The notes beneath the pieces are model-generated. The model had not been told where the DNA came from and did no database searches. It saw only the letters and a program-made list of their open reading frames with translations. Below are positions 48,570-63,074 of a stretch of 64,000 bases of DNA, piece after piece. The stretch is taken from NCBI GenBank assembly GCA_054601695.1, contig BAAHQB010000033.1, positions 930,001-994,000 on the forward strand, in the 5' to 3' direction. Position 1 is the stretch's first letter; each line of letters starts with the position of its first letter. Origin of the DNA: Amorphochlora amoebiformis. Lineage: Eukaryota > Cercozoa > Chlorarachniophyceae. The position numbers and the translations under genes were made by a program.

Positions 48570-49464
48570 GGGCGATTGTCTGGTTTCTGGAAAAGAGAGC
48601 TCGAGACACCGCTGTTGAATGCAATAAAAAGGTTTTTTATTATTTTTCTTATTGCTGTTATCATTATTAGTATTGTTACTACTATTATTAGTGCTACATA
48701 TGCATACCATATACCATGTTTAAAGTAGATATAGATATTACATATATGTGTGTATTATATTATATATATATTATATATATATATATATAGATGTATATAT
48801 ATACATGTCTGTAAAATGTATCATATACTTATCAGTTTTTTCTTATATTCCATCTCATGCCTTTTTTTTCTTTTTTCCTCTCATTATTATTTTGTTACTT
48901 TTTCTTTTCTTCTGTATATATTTAGATGATTTTAATGTATTATATATATATATATATATATCTTTCGTTTCCTGAAAGAGCCGTGTGTAAGTACTTATTT
49001 TCTCTGCATTTGGTATTTGTTTGAATTATATCCTCAGGTTCTCGGCGGGACAAGGATTAGGGTCAGACTGCCTAGCGCTCAGGCGTGGTGAATATTAAAG
49101 ATAATAGATATGGATATATATTTTACATGTGTAGATATACACAAATATATAATTTATAGTATATATATATATATTTATATATATTACTTATGTATAAATA
49201 TACATTACATATTCGCAAGAAAATTATGTGTTCATAAGAATATATACATAAATATGTAATGTGTAAATGTATATATATATATATATAAAACCTACATACA
49301 GACTATGTAAGCAACATGTGTGGAAACGCGTAGTCTATACAAATTTTAAGGTTGGCTGACGGTCATACTCTTTTATTTTCAGGAAAAGCATCATTACGGC
49401 CAACCCAGAGGACGAGCTCGAAGACAGTACTAGAGGTCAAAGACTAAAACTAGGCAAGGCTTGA
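45038..49464 (+). CDS. RNA-recognition-motif (RRM) protein, 185 aa
   Basis: Eight exons: 45038-45104, 46601-46661, 47344-47405, 47468-47526, 47726-47841, 48571-48631, 49038-49087, 49383-49464 (TGA); sum 558 nt, all phases matching. The RRM spans residues about 78-152: RNP2-like PIFVDNM, helix [14 protein letters not shown], strand [15 protein letters not shown]1-like GESLCKAIVWF, helix [13 protein letters not shown], and last strand [14 protein letters not shown]1 is atypical: the usual aromatic pair is C-x-A-I-V-W-F. The N-terminus is basic (RRSGRRR) and contains a [10 protein letters not shown] segment; the C-terminus is acidic then basic. It would bind RNA in the nucleus. The donor used at 47842 is GTTCGT, chosen because only this gives the in-frame K-A-I-V-W-F junction. 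The ATG at 45038 follows an AG directly, so an upstream exon cannot be excluded. Confidence 0.85.
45108..45448. repeat. Direct duplication containing a splice-donor-proximal segment
   Basis: About 70 bp starting ATTCGATGCTTGGGTTGGG occurs at about 45109-45178 and again at about 45385-45450, differing by a few bases. The first copy begins 4 bases inside the intron after RRM exon 1. Confidence 0.85.
47880..48570. repeat. Giant (CT)n polypyrimidine tract
   Basis: About 690 bp of CT-rich sequence, near-pure CTCTCTCC from 48222, running right up to the AG at 48569-48570 that starts RRM exon 6. It yields long false Ser/Leu/Pro and Arg/Glu ORFs. Confidence 0.93.
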
Positions 49465-50112
49465 GCTATATGAATGATTCAGAATATTGCAAGATTTGAA
49501 TTTCCTATCTCTAGTATCTCTAGTATCTGGATAGATCTGGCACGTATAAACTGAACCGTGTTCAAGCAGATACCTATCGTATACTACTACGTACTAAGTA
49601 CTAGTACTAGTACTAGATCCAGTTCTATCTAGTCTATAGATACGTATTAAACTACTATTACTTAACTAGTTAGGTATTCAATCTAGTCAATGGTAACCTA
49701 GGTAACTAGTACTAGATCCTAGAGATCTAGTAGATTAATCTAGTTAATCTGCCAACGGTCTAGACGGTTGGTGTCGAGCTTACTAGTTCTAGTAGTTAGT
49801 ACTAGTAGTACCAGTCTAGCCAGTACTAGCAGTAGTCTAGAGATCTGGTGCTAGTAGTATTTACATATTCTAGATATTAGTCTAGATTAGTCTCCGTAAC
49901 TCAGTCAGACTCACTACTCAGTCACTAGAGAATCTCTATGATAGCTCGAGATAAGATATCTAGCCTAAATCAATTGAGTCTATTGAGTGAGCGATTGAAG
50001 ACTCAGTCCTTGATTAATGAAATTCTATTTGCAAACCTACTGTGCGTGTCGCCGCGAGAGAGACCCTCCTTGAGCTTTAAATTTCTTGGGCTTGGAAAAC
50101 GCATCACAATCT
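49465..50112. other. Convergent 3' spacer with CTAG-rich tract
   Basis: 648 bp between the stop codons of the RRM gene and gene 7. From 49495 to about 49960 it is full of CTAG, ACTAGTACTAG and CTAGAT words and lacks (TA)n, like the spacer at 13016-13884. No gene recognised; a short plus-strand ORF (49938-50156) overlaps the last exon of gene 7 and is rejected. Confidence 0.7.
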
Positions 50113-50382
50113 TTAGCAGTCAATACAGGGAAGAACCGTCTCTTGACTGCATGTAGTCGAGATGATATCGTCCGCGCACCGTTTGGATAGAACCAGTCGT
50201 ACATGGATCTTGGGACAAGCATTCTGTATGCACGTATGAGGTTATACTTATATTTATGTACATAATATATGTATGTATAATATTATACATATATATATAT
50301 ATATGTGGATATAGAAATATGTATGTACATATACATACACAATCACGTATTTTAAACTTGTATATACATGTATATGCATATA

Positions 50383-50438
<56 letters not shown>

Positions 50439-50443
50439 TATAT

Positions 50444-50508
<65 letters not shown>

Positions 50509-50653
50509 GTGTGTGTTTATGTGTGTGTGGGTATGTATGTATGTGCGTGGGTAATAATATGTACAGATGTATATTCAAATATGTACAGATGTATATTCAA
50601 ATACTTACACATTACATATATATATGTATATCTATATAATATATATATATATG

Positions 50654-50714
<61 letters not shown>

Positions 50715-51307
50715 TATATGTATATATATACACGTTGTACATAATATATGTATATTGATTGGTTATACCAACCGGAATATTATCGTCGACGACTCTAAGT
50801 CATTATTTCCTACGGCATGCGATATGGCTTTTGCGTTGGCCCACCAGACGCTGTTTGGTTCGATCTGAAGGTGAATTACTGTGAATCTATAGTATTACTT
50901 ATTACATTCGAAGTAACGTTGTCACACTTGCAGGAAACATTTGAAATCTTCTTTTTTGGGAATGTCACATCAAACCTGGAGTAGCGTAGGAGCCTCGTCA
51001 AGGGCTGAAGCCGAGATTCCCACCTTTAGTTATGTATATACACACATGTACACACATATATATGTATATATATATATATATTCATACATGATATAATATT
51101 TACTTTGTGTGTACGTATAGATTTAACTGATATGAGTGTATCTATACCTTCATACACATTACATAAGATATAATATAGACATATACTACGCATCAAATAA
51201 TATATATATATATATCCTATGTGTATATGTATAACATTAATGTAAATGCGTGCATTTACATGTACATATATGCATACATATATACATACGTATACATACA
51301 TATATAC

Positions 51308-51340
<33 letters not shown>

Positions 51341-51433
51341 TATATATTATACATACATATATATATATATACATATAAATATATATATATATATATATAT
51401 AATTATATATAATATATATATGTGTGTCTTATA

Positions 51434-51485
<52 letters not shown>

Positions 51486-51587
51486 TCATGTATGTATATA
51501 CATACACAGTATAAACTATACTTATATAAGAACATATGTCTATATATTACAGTAGATTCACAGTATATTCACACGCATACACACACA

Positions 51588-51631
<44 letters not shown>

Positions 51632-51680
51632 GTATATGTATATGTGGTATATGAGATGTACACATATATATTATATGTAG

Positions 51681-51722
<42 letters not shown>

Positions 51723-51847
51723 CATATGTATGTACATACACAGTGTTACTACACATATATATAAACATATGTCTATATATTATAGTATATTCACAGTATA
51801 TTCACACGCATACACACACACGCACACATATATATATATATATATGT

Positions 51848-51878
<31 letters not shown>

Positions 51879-52218
51879 ATATATATAATATATATGTACA
51901 CGCATGTAATATACGAGGAAGCATTACTAAACGTATGAACGTAGACGAGTTAGAAGTTTCATGTAGAAGTTGGTTAGATTTAGACCCGTGATGTTGGGAA
52001 CGATTGCCGATACAGATGCAAAACATTATTACAAATCTATCACATGTGGCACGTAATGAACAATGTAGGAAGATAACCGTCTTATGGCCGCGACTATTCC
52101 GCGGGACAGAAACGCATGCTGTCTCAATCCCAAGAGACTTATCCTGAAAATATTCAAACTAACGACAATATCCAATACCAACCCCCAGTCGCCCTAAACC
52201 TAAGCGAGGTCAATAATG

Positions 52219-52252
<34 letters not shown>

Positions 52253-52886
52253 GTATAATATCCCCTTGCCTCTCCGCTCCTCTTGCCTACCATATGCCAG
52301 TCGAGAGCACTACCAACACGATTGCGGTGACGATATAACGTCATTGCCGCGCAGGCATACAAGCGATGAGAGTGTGTTCCTATGTGTTATAAAAACGATG
52401 TTCGGGAGAGAAAAGAGAAAGGAACAGAAAGAGGAAACGAATTGAGAAAGAGGAATATAGAGAGACCAAAGAGGAGAACATAGGTACATAGTTACCGAGA
52501 GCTGCAGCTAGGTCTGGATTTCCAAATCTGATGCACAGGAAATGTTACGGTCTGATTCGAATGAGAACGAATAGAGCAGAAGTACAAGGCATCTCAATCT
52601 TACACAAGTCGAATATCTACACAAACATAACATCTGAATCTCATACATAATGTAACCTAAGCAAGCGAGACAAGAAGCGAGTCGCGGGCGGCATTTGAAT
52701 GTAGGGAGGCTCGAACCACGAACTTGACCACTGTACTCCTCCGCAAGGATTCTGGCATGGAAGATCGCCCTCTGGGCAGTCATAACCGTAGAGTACTCGA
52801 ACTAGAGTCTTTTCACGGTGGTGTCCGTCACGTGGTCGCCAGTTTCCTTTTCCTTCTGCATGTGATATGGATATGTATATATGTGT

Positions 52887-52922
<36 letters not shown>

Positions 52923-52993
52923 GTCTGTATATATATATATACACATATATATATATATATATGTTATATATATATATATATACATACATATAG

Positions 52994-53032
<39 letters not shown>

Positions 53033-53145
53033 TTAGATAAGTGAAAAAATTTTAAGACATCCCTATTTCAAACTCTCCAAACTAAATCCCGAATAATATA
53101 TATTCATGCATAAAAATAGCATGTAAACACACACACACACATATA

Positions 53146-53178
<33 letters not shown>

Positions 53179-53182
53179 ATAT

Positions 53183-53214
<32 letters not shown>

Positions 53215-53286
53215 GTACATATATGTTGTCATTTACATATATATCTATGATATGTAAATATATATGTACATATATATATATATTTC

Positions 53287-53329
<43 letters not shown>

Positions 53330-53685
53330 GCCTCCCAGTCATAACAACTCTATTTGATTGTGTCGTGGCTCACCGCTGTCATGGTAGTGGTCAAAGGGTA
53401 GAGTAGATTCTAGCTTTCTCAACTCTGCCTCCAGCACTTGACCGAACTTCGAAGTCTGATAATTATATATATATATATATATATGTATATATAAGTATAT
53501 ATATATATATATATATAGGAAATATATTATATAAAAATGTATGTCTTAATACATATGATATATCCATACTTATGTTACATATTTTATGTAAATAAGTAAA
53601 TATCATGCACAAGTAAATATCATACATATACACACATATATATATATATATATTTCCATATACATATAATATATATATATATATA

Positions 53686-53716
<31 letters not shown>

Positions 53717-53756
53717 GTACATACAGGAGTCTAAAAATATATTATATTTACAAATA

Positions 53757-53795
<39 letters not shown>

Positions 53796-53838
53796 CACAC
53801 ATGTATAAAAGGTACAATATATATTAATATATATATAT

Positions 53839-53875
<37 letters not shown>

Positions 53876-53908
53876 TACATATGTGTGCGTGTGTGTGTGG
53901 TGTTTATA

Positions 53909-53945
<37 letters not shown>

Positions 53946-53979
53946 ATATAATATATATATTTACTTATATATAATATAT

Positions 53980-54055
<76 letters not shown>

Positions 54056-55289
54056 TATGTACACACATAACACACACACATATATATATATTATATATAT
54101 ATATATTTACTATGATAGTCAATTGCATGGAAACTATTTTGTGTACATGCACATGGTGATATATAGCAGAGACAAGTAGAGGGTGAACAAAGAAAGTTGA
54201 TAGATATTGGCATACATGATGTGAAAGCTATTACCACACACCGAGTGGACACATATACCGGGTACGTCCCTTCGGGAGAACAATTCGATTCTCGCGTGTA
54301 CGCATGCATGACCTGGAACCACACAAACCCCAGGGATCATGGCTTAAATCTAGGTGTGTAATGAAAAACTAATCTAGACATACCGGGCTGCACACTATCC
54401 AGGCCCTACTGTTGAGAGCTGTTGGTTCTTCAACCCGTGCCCTTGGGATGAGGACTCGGACGCCTATATCTAGTTCAACGCGAACAGTCGCTGGTGATGG
54501 AGGTGGAGGACGCATCTCGATAGCAGCAGGAGCAATTCCAAAGCGAGGTTCACCATCATGTCGAACCTGAAGAACGAAGTGAGCGATACACCTCGTAGGA
54601 ATTGAATGTGCACCTTGACACGCTTGTGAAGGCAACCGAGGCCCACTCGTGTCCCGTCCCAGCATGCAGCTAGAGAACCGTCGCACAATACCTAAGGTAC
54701 TGAATGGTAAGCTGACGTCGGGATAAAATGAAACGCGAATCCAAACCAGTTGCAGGCTCGACGGGCTGACTTCGACAACATCCTTGCCCAACTTGGATGT
54801 GGAATGAACAAGAGGCAGACATTTCTTCATTTGGATGGGGTCTAAAACGACTACAACCTCGCTGGCCTTCTCATCTATCTTGATTACCGTCCCCCTCTGA
54901 TAAACATCATCGTTTGTAAGCTGCAAGATGAGAAACGGAGATCCAAGAGCGTCGCAGAATGATGGTCACGAGTTGAATCTTTCCAATGAAGATCAAAACA
55001 TGAGAATAATTGTGCATGATTATACGCCCCAGGATGTTTAAACACGTGGTTTCTTAGGGGGTCTTGTTTCTACCCGTCCGTTGTATTCGCAGAGTTGGCC
55101 ATCAATCTCGTTCACTTGAACCCTCATCCCTGCCGTCAGCTCCACGGGCGGGATCGAGTATCTTCCTTGACTAACCGGCTTCGGCCCCCAGGTGTTCTTG
55201 GACTTGCCCTGGGAGCTCCGAGGGCAGACGGGGGAAGCCATGGCCCATGGGCTTTGAGTTCTCCTGGAATTTTTATGGTTATGTGACAC
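50113..55289 (-). CDS. Unrecognised conserved-looking protein, about 369-385 aa
   Basis: Ten exons: 55241 (or 55289)-55074, 54920-54747, 54669-54622, 54566-54384, 53455-53374, 52855-52729, 52143-52078, 51024-50970, 50864-50769, 50223-50113 (TAA). The sum is 1,110 nt from 55241, and all phases agree. I do not recognise the family. Several segments look like small beta-barrel modules of Tudor/KOW/SH3 type: [54 protein letters not shown] and [15 protein letters not shown]. In between are a Pro-rich loop (MRPPPPSP) and a charged helix ([16 protein letters not shown]). There is no signal peptide or membrane helix. The two candidate starts are in frame; MASP (55241) has the cleaner context. The gene is head-to-head with the TAF2-like gene. 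Exons 52855-52729 and 50223-50113 are open in more than one frame and were assigned by phase only. Confidence 0.55.
51537..51832. repeat. Local direct duplication in an intron of gene 7
   Basis: The segment ATTCACAGTATATTCACACG with its flanks (about 51537-51600) recurs at about 51770-51832, spaced about 233 bp; AACATATGTCTATATATTA precedes both copies. Each copy ends in (CA)n/(TA)n. Confidence 0.8.
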
Positions 55290-55444
55290 TTCCCAGAGTC
55301 ACAGTGTCTGCATCGTCACAAGGGGCCGCGTCACAACTTGGACGAATGGGGGATGAGCGCTTTCGAGCGGGTCTCTCCTTCTCCCCTTGACTTTCTCCAT
55401 TTGTATATCTAGTATAACACGCCCTGCTAGATGTTTTCTCATAG
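55290..55444. promoter_or_regulatory. Short bidirectional spacer between gene 7 and the TAF2-like gene
   Basis: About 155-205 bp between divergent starts, with no microsatellite. It contains TGACGATGCAGACACTGTGAC-like sequence on the gene-7 side and a TTTCTTTCTTATTTGG pyrimidine stretch just inside the TAF2 side. It must hold both promoters unless there are unseen 5' exons. Confidence 0.5.
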
Positions 55445-56676
55445 ATGGTGCACCTCGTGGTTTTCTTTCTTATTTGGTTGGTGATTAGCAAACATTCGGA
55501 ATTTCTTCTGCGTGAGAGGATTCTTTCTTCGATAATTTCGCTTTTCTCACATCATATTTATAAACCAGAGCACCAGAGAGTGCACCTAACCTTGGATGTT
55601 GATGGAGAGCGAATAGCGGTGAGTGAAGGCTATGGGAAAATTAAAGTTGCCTCTAAACCTTCTACTTAATCTACAACTTCTTCCGCAGGGGGTCACAGAT
55701 TTAGTCTGTGTGCCCAGGTACGATCCGCACAGAATTGGTTTGAATGCTGATGCTTCGCAAATGAAGGTGCCGTCATGCTCACACTAGTGATGGGCAGATC
55801 TCATCTGATACGTCGCAATTTGCTTTTCAGATTGTGAGCGTGCATGTCGATGGGGAGTCTGCTAGTTTTGTACACAACCAGACAATGGGATTTGGGGCAC
55901 GAAACGGGCATATGAATAGTTCTAGTCGCTCCAAGCGTCGCCGAATCGAGGGCGGGGGAACCGGTGAGCACCTCGCACCTGACCTTGTCTACACCCTTCT
56001 TACAACCTACTTCCAGGCTCACAAGACTCCAAATCGAGCGAGCAGTTTAGAAGAGAGCGAAAATACTTTCGACTGGACGGTTTGCGCGACCTCAAGGATG
56101 CTGACGCTCGAGAATGCGAGCGAGCAGCATTGGCAGAGAGGTGTATTTGGTATTATCGTGTTAACAGGGTGTGACTATCCTTCATTCTCGTTTCAGGGGA
56201 GAGCTTATCATTCACGTCCCCTCTTCTGTCCAACAGCGTCGTCAGAAGTTGCGGGTATATCGTTCTAACAGCTGTGATCGTAGCATTTGGGCAGCCTTAC
56301 CCAACTCTAATGGAAACAAAACCTATAAATATGTATTACATTTGTATACATATGTATTACATTTGTACACATAAATATATATACATATATATATATATAT
56401 GTGTTATATGAAAATATATCTTTCATTTCCAGACATATATAGAATAATAACAACAATAATAATAGTAATTATGATGATGATGATAAAAATAATATAAATA
56501 ATATTCCTAATAGTAATAATAATTAAGAATTATTATTCCATCATTATTACATTATTATTATTCTTATTATTATTAATAATAAGAATAAGATTAAGAGTAT
56601 GAAAGGAGTAATAATACATATATATATATATATATATATACATACATATATTATATAAATATATATATTACATATG

Positions 56677-56708
<32 letters not shown>

Positions 56709-56798
56709 TATGTATGTGTGTATATATTTGTATGTATATATATTATTATGTATTAATACGTATATATATATATATATGTATATGTCTTAACTATATGA

Positions 56799-56829
<31 letters not shown>

Positions 56830-56863
56830 GTAGGTAAGTATTTACAATGTACTACCTATATAC

Positions 56864-56907
<44 letters not shown>

Positions 56908-56947
56908 ATGTGTGTGCATATATCTATGTATGCACATAATATTCATA

Positions 56948-57032
<85 letters not shown>

Positions 57033-57144
57033 TGTACATACACGCATATATATTTATATATTATATATTGTTATCTATATATATATATATATATATGTGT
57101 TTGTAAAAATGTACGTTGCTATACATGTATATATATTATACACG

Positions 57145-57202
<58 letters not shown>

Positions 57203-57206
57203 AAAG

Positions 57207-57244
<38 letters not shown>

Positions 57245-57271
57245 ATATCTATATATATATGAGTGTGTATA

Positions 57272-57328
<57 letters not shown>

Positions 57329-59319
57329 TAATACTAACCCTGAAACAATCTTGCGGCTTACCCACAACTCTTAACCCACGTCTCTAGGAGTTCTTTTCTT
57401 GTGACAGTATTGTGTTTCATCAATCTAGGAGTCTGCCAAATCTTGTGACGACGATATCAACCTACTCAAAGACGATGCAGATTCCAACGCTCTCGATCTT
57501 GCCCTCAGCGTATACTCTCATCTAAACAATATACATACAGGTGAAGAATCCTGTCCTAATACGAGCATATGTAGGTGCGAGTGGTATTCACTGTTTCGAA
57601 TTTTCAAGCGGGAGTGCACGTAGTGAAGCCTCGCAAGAATGCGTACCCCAACCGTCCCATGTAAGTGGCTGTACAACGGAAGCCCTTGTCTAACCGCTCA
57701 ACAGTGCTCGTATTCCAAATCTAAGCCAGTCTGTAAACTAAACCCTAACCCTAACTCTTACCTATTCCAAACCCTAAGCCCCAAACTCAGACCCTAAAAT
57801 AAAACCCTAAACCATAAACCCTAACACCCTAACCCCCTAACCCCCGTTAGCCACATGTTTACCTACTCCTCACGAGGACGGCCCTCCAGCTGGTTTCCCT
57901 GTAACGTAAGTAAAAAATTGGGAGTTTGTGCCAGGGTTAGGTTCGCTGGTCGGATCTAGATTGGAGGTTGTATAATGGTTTAGAATTGACTGGTCACGAT
58001 TCCATCCTAGGAGTCCCACGAGTCGATGTCAACCTTCGATCTGGTGTTCGACTGCCCTAGATTATACACCGTCGTGGCCCCTGGGGTCTGCACAGCGGCG
58101 GGAATCCCTATCGAATCTGGACCTCAGTCAAAATTCAGACGTTGGGGTTTCGAGATATCGAAGCGGGTTCAGACAAGGGGAATCGGGTTCGCCGTTGGTC
58201 CCTTCGGAGAGGTGTTGAGCATCGAGGCTGAGGTTCTCGTTCTTTCTCACATTTCTCATACGTTGTCTGACCATTACACCTACAGACTGAAGGTATTCTA
58301 CCACCGGTGGAGGTATACGTCCCTTGGGAAGCAAAGCACATACAACTGGGTAGGGCGTAGAAGTATTCACCGTGAACAGCTCTGATAGCCTAACCTCTTA
58401 CGTATGTTGTTAGGTCGATTGAAACGTAAAAATCTTCTCGCTCGTGCCAAGCAAAGGTACCAAAATATAGTAAGGTTTTTGTAATTGCTGCGCATAGTAA
58501 GGTTTTTGTAATTGCGCAGCAGTTATGATTAGAATTTGGGTTAGCGTTGGTGCTAGGTTAGTGTTTATATGGATTAGGAATAAACGTTCCCTTAAATCAC
58601 TCACCGCGCCTTCACCTCAGAGTCCAGCAGACGTGTGGATGCTTAGCCAAGATCCTCGAGACGTACATCCAATATCTCGACCCGATACATTACCCGTTCA
58701 AGTCATACAAGCAGGTGAATAACACGAACGCTAAACAAATAGTCTTCTCACGGAAAATGTGTTCCTCTCAGGTCTTCGTCCACGAGGCATGCTCGCCCGT
58801 GGAAGCTTACGCCGGGATGACGTACCTCCTCTCATAATCAGCTTACAACTAACCCATGTTTACAGCTTCACCCGCCTTACATGTCGCATTTGGTTTAGGA
58901 TATGCCATATTGATACCCTGCACGACTCGGATGCTATTGATCAGGTTAATATTTGGCGCATATGATTTATCTTGTTCATTTGATTAAGAATTTCAGGTGT
59001 ACGAGTCGAGGCGACGACTGGCAAAGGCTGTGGCTGCAGGGTGGCTGAGGCATGTATCTTGGATAAAGGGGTTAGTTATATGAATACAATTGTGTGAATA
59101 TGTGTAGAGTCGACGTGAATACGTTCGTGTGCATTGTATGCACGTATATTTCACGTGCAATATATATGTATATATTAATATAGACATACATAATATATAT
59201 ATATATATGATATATTATATATATATGTATATATATACATATATAATATTATTCCATTCATTTTTAGTCAAATTTATATATATCACTATATTTATTTCCA
59301 TCTATATAAATATATACGC

Positions 59320-59350
<31 letters not shown>

Positions 59351-59432
59351 TTTGTATATATATATATATATGTATTCATACATATACTATATATATATAT
59401 ATAAATGTGTACAAAATACATTTATATGTATA

Positions 59433-59481
<49 letters not shown>

Positions 59482-59682
59482 TATATATGTATGTGTTATA
59501 TATCTGCATATATGTATACATATACATATATATATATATATATGTATATATGCATACATACACATACATGTATATATATATATATGTATGTATATATACA
59601 TATAATATATATATATATATATGTTTGTATAAATATATGTATATATATATATATATATATATACATGCATACATATATATAC

Positions 59683-59720
<38 letters not shown>

Positions 59721-59751
59721 ATGTGTACATGCACACATACACATACACACA

Positions 59752-59835
<84 letters not shown>

Positions 59836-60557
59836 TATATTTATATATATATATATATATATATCCACATATACACATATGTTGTATAAAATTGTTTATG
59901 TGTGTGTTATATATAAATATATATATATATGTACGTATATATGAAGGTTTGCATGTATATGTAAACACTTTATGGAAATATGCATTCTCCTAGATTCAAA
60001 GACGAATGGATGACCGATGGTTTCATCGGCCTACTCGTTGACAGGTATTTTCACGTACTATACATTTATTATCATCACACACATAGCACATATACGTATA
60101 TGTATATATATACATTTTGTATATATATATACATTTATATATATATATATATATATACATATGTGTATATTTAAATACATATAAATATATACATATATAA
60201 TATATATATATATATATTTATATATAATATAAAATATATAATATATATGTATATAATATTTACATATATATATGTGTGTGTGTATATATGTATACATACA
60301 TTTACATGCGTACACACGTACAAACACACACACACAAATATATACATATACATATGTATATATATATATATATATATCTTATATATATACATATATATAT
60401 TACAGAATATTAGGTGATATACATATGTATGCATATATGTTGTTGTACCGCCAGAAGTGTGATTCTTGTTTGTAGTTGGCTGTGCGCGACATTTGTGTCG
60501 AGCTATAACACTTCGATATATATATATATATATATGTATATAAAACTCCGATATGTA

Positions 60558-60598
<41 letters not shown>

Positions 60599-60778
60599 GT
60601 ATATATATGTGTGTATGTATGTGTATATGTATGAGCATATTATGATGCAAATGCACATTATATACATATGTTTGTATCAGTAGTATGTCTATTAAAAATT
60701 TTAGTTATGCACATAAAAAACCTATACATATGTATATATATGTGTGTATATATATATATATATATGTGTGTGTGTATA

Positions 60779-60836
<58 letters not shown>

Positions 60837-60886
60837 TACATACATACGCCCAAACATACACGCATACACACACACCTATATATTTA

Positions 60887-60930
<44 letters not shown>

Positions 60931-61363
60931 CATATACATATATATATATATGTATGTATATATGTATGTATATATATATATGTATATATATATGTATGTA
61001 TATATATATATATGTATATTACATATGTATATTACGAGTTCTAAACTCTGCTTTTCACAAGCATGTAGGTGTAAATCATGTATGTATATATATATATATA
61101 CATATATATATATGTATATATATATATGTATATATATGTGTGTATATGTATATATACTAGATATTACATGAATGGCATTTTAATTGTATATGCATATTTT
61201 GAGAAATATATTACATATTCATTTTTATAATAGAATTATATATATATATATATGTATATATATTCGTATGTGTGTATATGTATTATATTCATCTGCATAT
61301 GCATATATATATGTGTGTATATGTGTATATATATATATCTAATATATGTATATATACATAATA

Positions 61364-61394
<31 letters not shown>

Positions 61395-62497
61395 TTATAT
61401 ATATATATATATATATAATATATGTGTATGTGTGTGTGTATGTATAAATAAATATATACACTATGTCTTACTGGAAATGTAATATAAAAATTATAAAACA
61501 CACCCACAAGTGCATTTACATAATGTATTAATATATATATGTGTATATGTGTATATATATGTATGTGATATCCATGTATATGATATGTATGTATGTGTAT
61601 ATAATATGTATATGTGTGTATATGTGTGTATATGTATAGAGTATGTATACCGAATTTAATTATACACATATTATATATGTATATGTGTGTATATGTATGT
61701 ATATATATATATATATAATATATATATATATATATCTGTGTGTATATTTACACACACACACACATATATGTACAATATATATACATGTATATGTGTATGT
61801 GTATACATATACATAATATAGGTGATATGTATGTATATGTCATACATACATCTCCGCCTTAACAGTGCCTTAACTCCATTTATCTGGACCGTAATTCTAG
61901 CCCTAAGTTTCAACCCTGACTTTAACCAAAACCCTCTCGAGGTATATTCGAGAGACCCTCGGCAACAATGAGTCAAGCTTTCTCAGGTATTGAGTATGTA
62001 TTGGTAAGGATTTTGTTCTGTCGACATGTAATATATATGTATATGTGTATAATATTTATACATTTTTCAATCTAAATACATAAGTGAATTTTGAACTACT
62101 TACATAAATCCACAGACACATGTATACACATACAGAAAGACAATAAATTGAAACTTACGCATCTATACACATATAACCAGGAGAGAGGCTGCATTAAAAG
62201 CAATTGATGCCGAGGATCCAACCTTCGTAAAAAACCAACGCTCTAAGCCACACACACCTGCGGATGGAGGGGGAGGAGGTCACTCTCTTCTCTTTTCCCC
62301 TTTTTTTTCTCTCTTCCACTATCTATCTATCTATCTTCCCCTCCCTGTCGCTTGCTTTTTCTCATCCCTCTCTTTTTTCTCTCTACGTATGTTGCGTCAT
62401 TTTGATCTCAATTCAAACCCTCAGGAGGAAGAGGTTGGGCAGAGAGTAGTGTCATGACCACACATCCAAAGCTGCCGCTAGCGTTCGATGGATTTTT
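55445..62497 (+). CDS. TAF2: TAF2-like TFIID subunit (M1-aminopeptidase-like fold), 3' end outside window
   Basis: Exons: 55445 (uncertain)-55618, 55689-55766, 55831-55963, 56017-56140, 56197-56254, 57429-57509, 57575-57660, 57851-57905, 58011-58312, 58621-58714, 58772-58821, 58866-58944, 58997-59070, 59994-60044, 60406 to about 60467, about 61945-61986, 62181-62278, 62425-62497, then a GTAAGT donor. Landmarks in order: [147 protein letters not shown]. This is the TAF2 arrangement: FTY...WFPC, GFAVGPF, SYKQVFV and a degenerate metal-binding region with no HExxH, so no peptidase activity. TAF2 contacts Initiator DNA within TFIID. A disordered basic insert ([13 protein letters not shown]) lies early. 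The first exon's hydrophobic N-terminus is doubtful; an intron ending at 55568 is an alternative. Confidence 0.88.
56440..56620. repeat. AAT/ATG trinucleotide-rich stretch
   Basis: Runs of AATAAT, AACAAC, ATGATGATG and ATTATTATT in a TAF2 intron, distinct from the (TA)n around it. Confidence 0.85.
57730..57850 (-). repeat. Telomere-type array forming the 3' end of a TAF2 intron
   Basis: CCCTAACC, CCCTAAAC and CCCCCTAACCCCCGTTAG on the plus strand. Its end is the AG acceptor of exon 57851-57905, so the repeat serves as the polypyrimidine tract. Confidence 0.85.
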
Positions 62498-63041
62498 GTA
62501 AGTATTAAAGTTCCTTTCTTGTGTGTGTATCCCAAAATAGACATATACACATATACATATATGCAATACATGTCATGATACAACATATGTGTATACATAT
62601 ATTATATATATATATATATACATGTATTATATATTTTATATCTGTAGGTGTATACGTATGTGAAAATACATATACACCTACAGATATAAAAATTGCACAT
62701 TATATACACATACATATACATACATATGTATAACGTATACATATAACATAATACACACACATATATATGTGTATATATATGTGTATACATGTATATATAT
62801 ATATATGTGTGTGTATATATATATATATACATACGTAGAGTTACATGTATAAATATATGTGAATATGCATATACATTTACCTTAAAAATTTAGATAGTAT
62901 GTATATGCATATGCATATATAAATGTATATTTATAAGTCATATTTGTATATATTATATTTGTGGGTAAATATGTATTGTAATATTGATATGTACACACAC
63001 ATATATATATATATATATACATATTATAGATATTTATATAT

Positions 63042-63074
<33 letters not shown>

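Noticed and set aside
47660-48670. A 336-codon Ser/Leu/Pro ORF and its Arg/Glu antisense shadows
   Set aside because: It is mostly the (CT)n tract; only its parts 47726-47841 and 48571-48631 are real exons, and these are joined in a different frame relation.
52508-52783. Minus [22 protein letters not shown] as the exon of gene 7
   Set aside because: Looks protein-like but its phase does not follow exon 53455-53374; the frame through [12 protein letters not shown] does.
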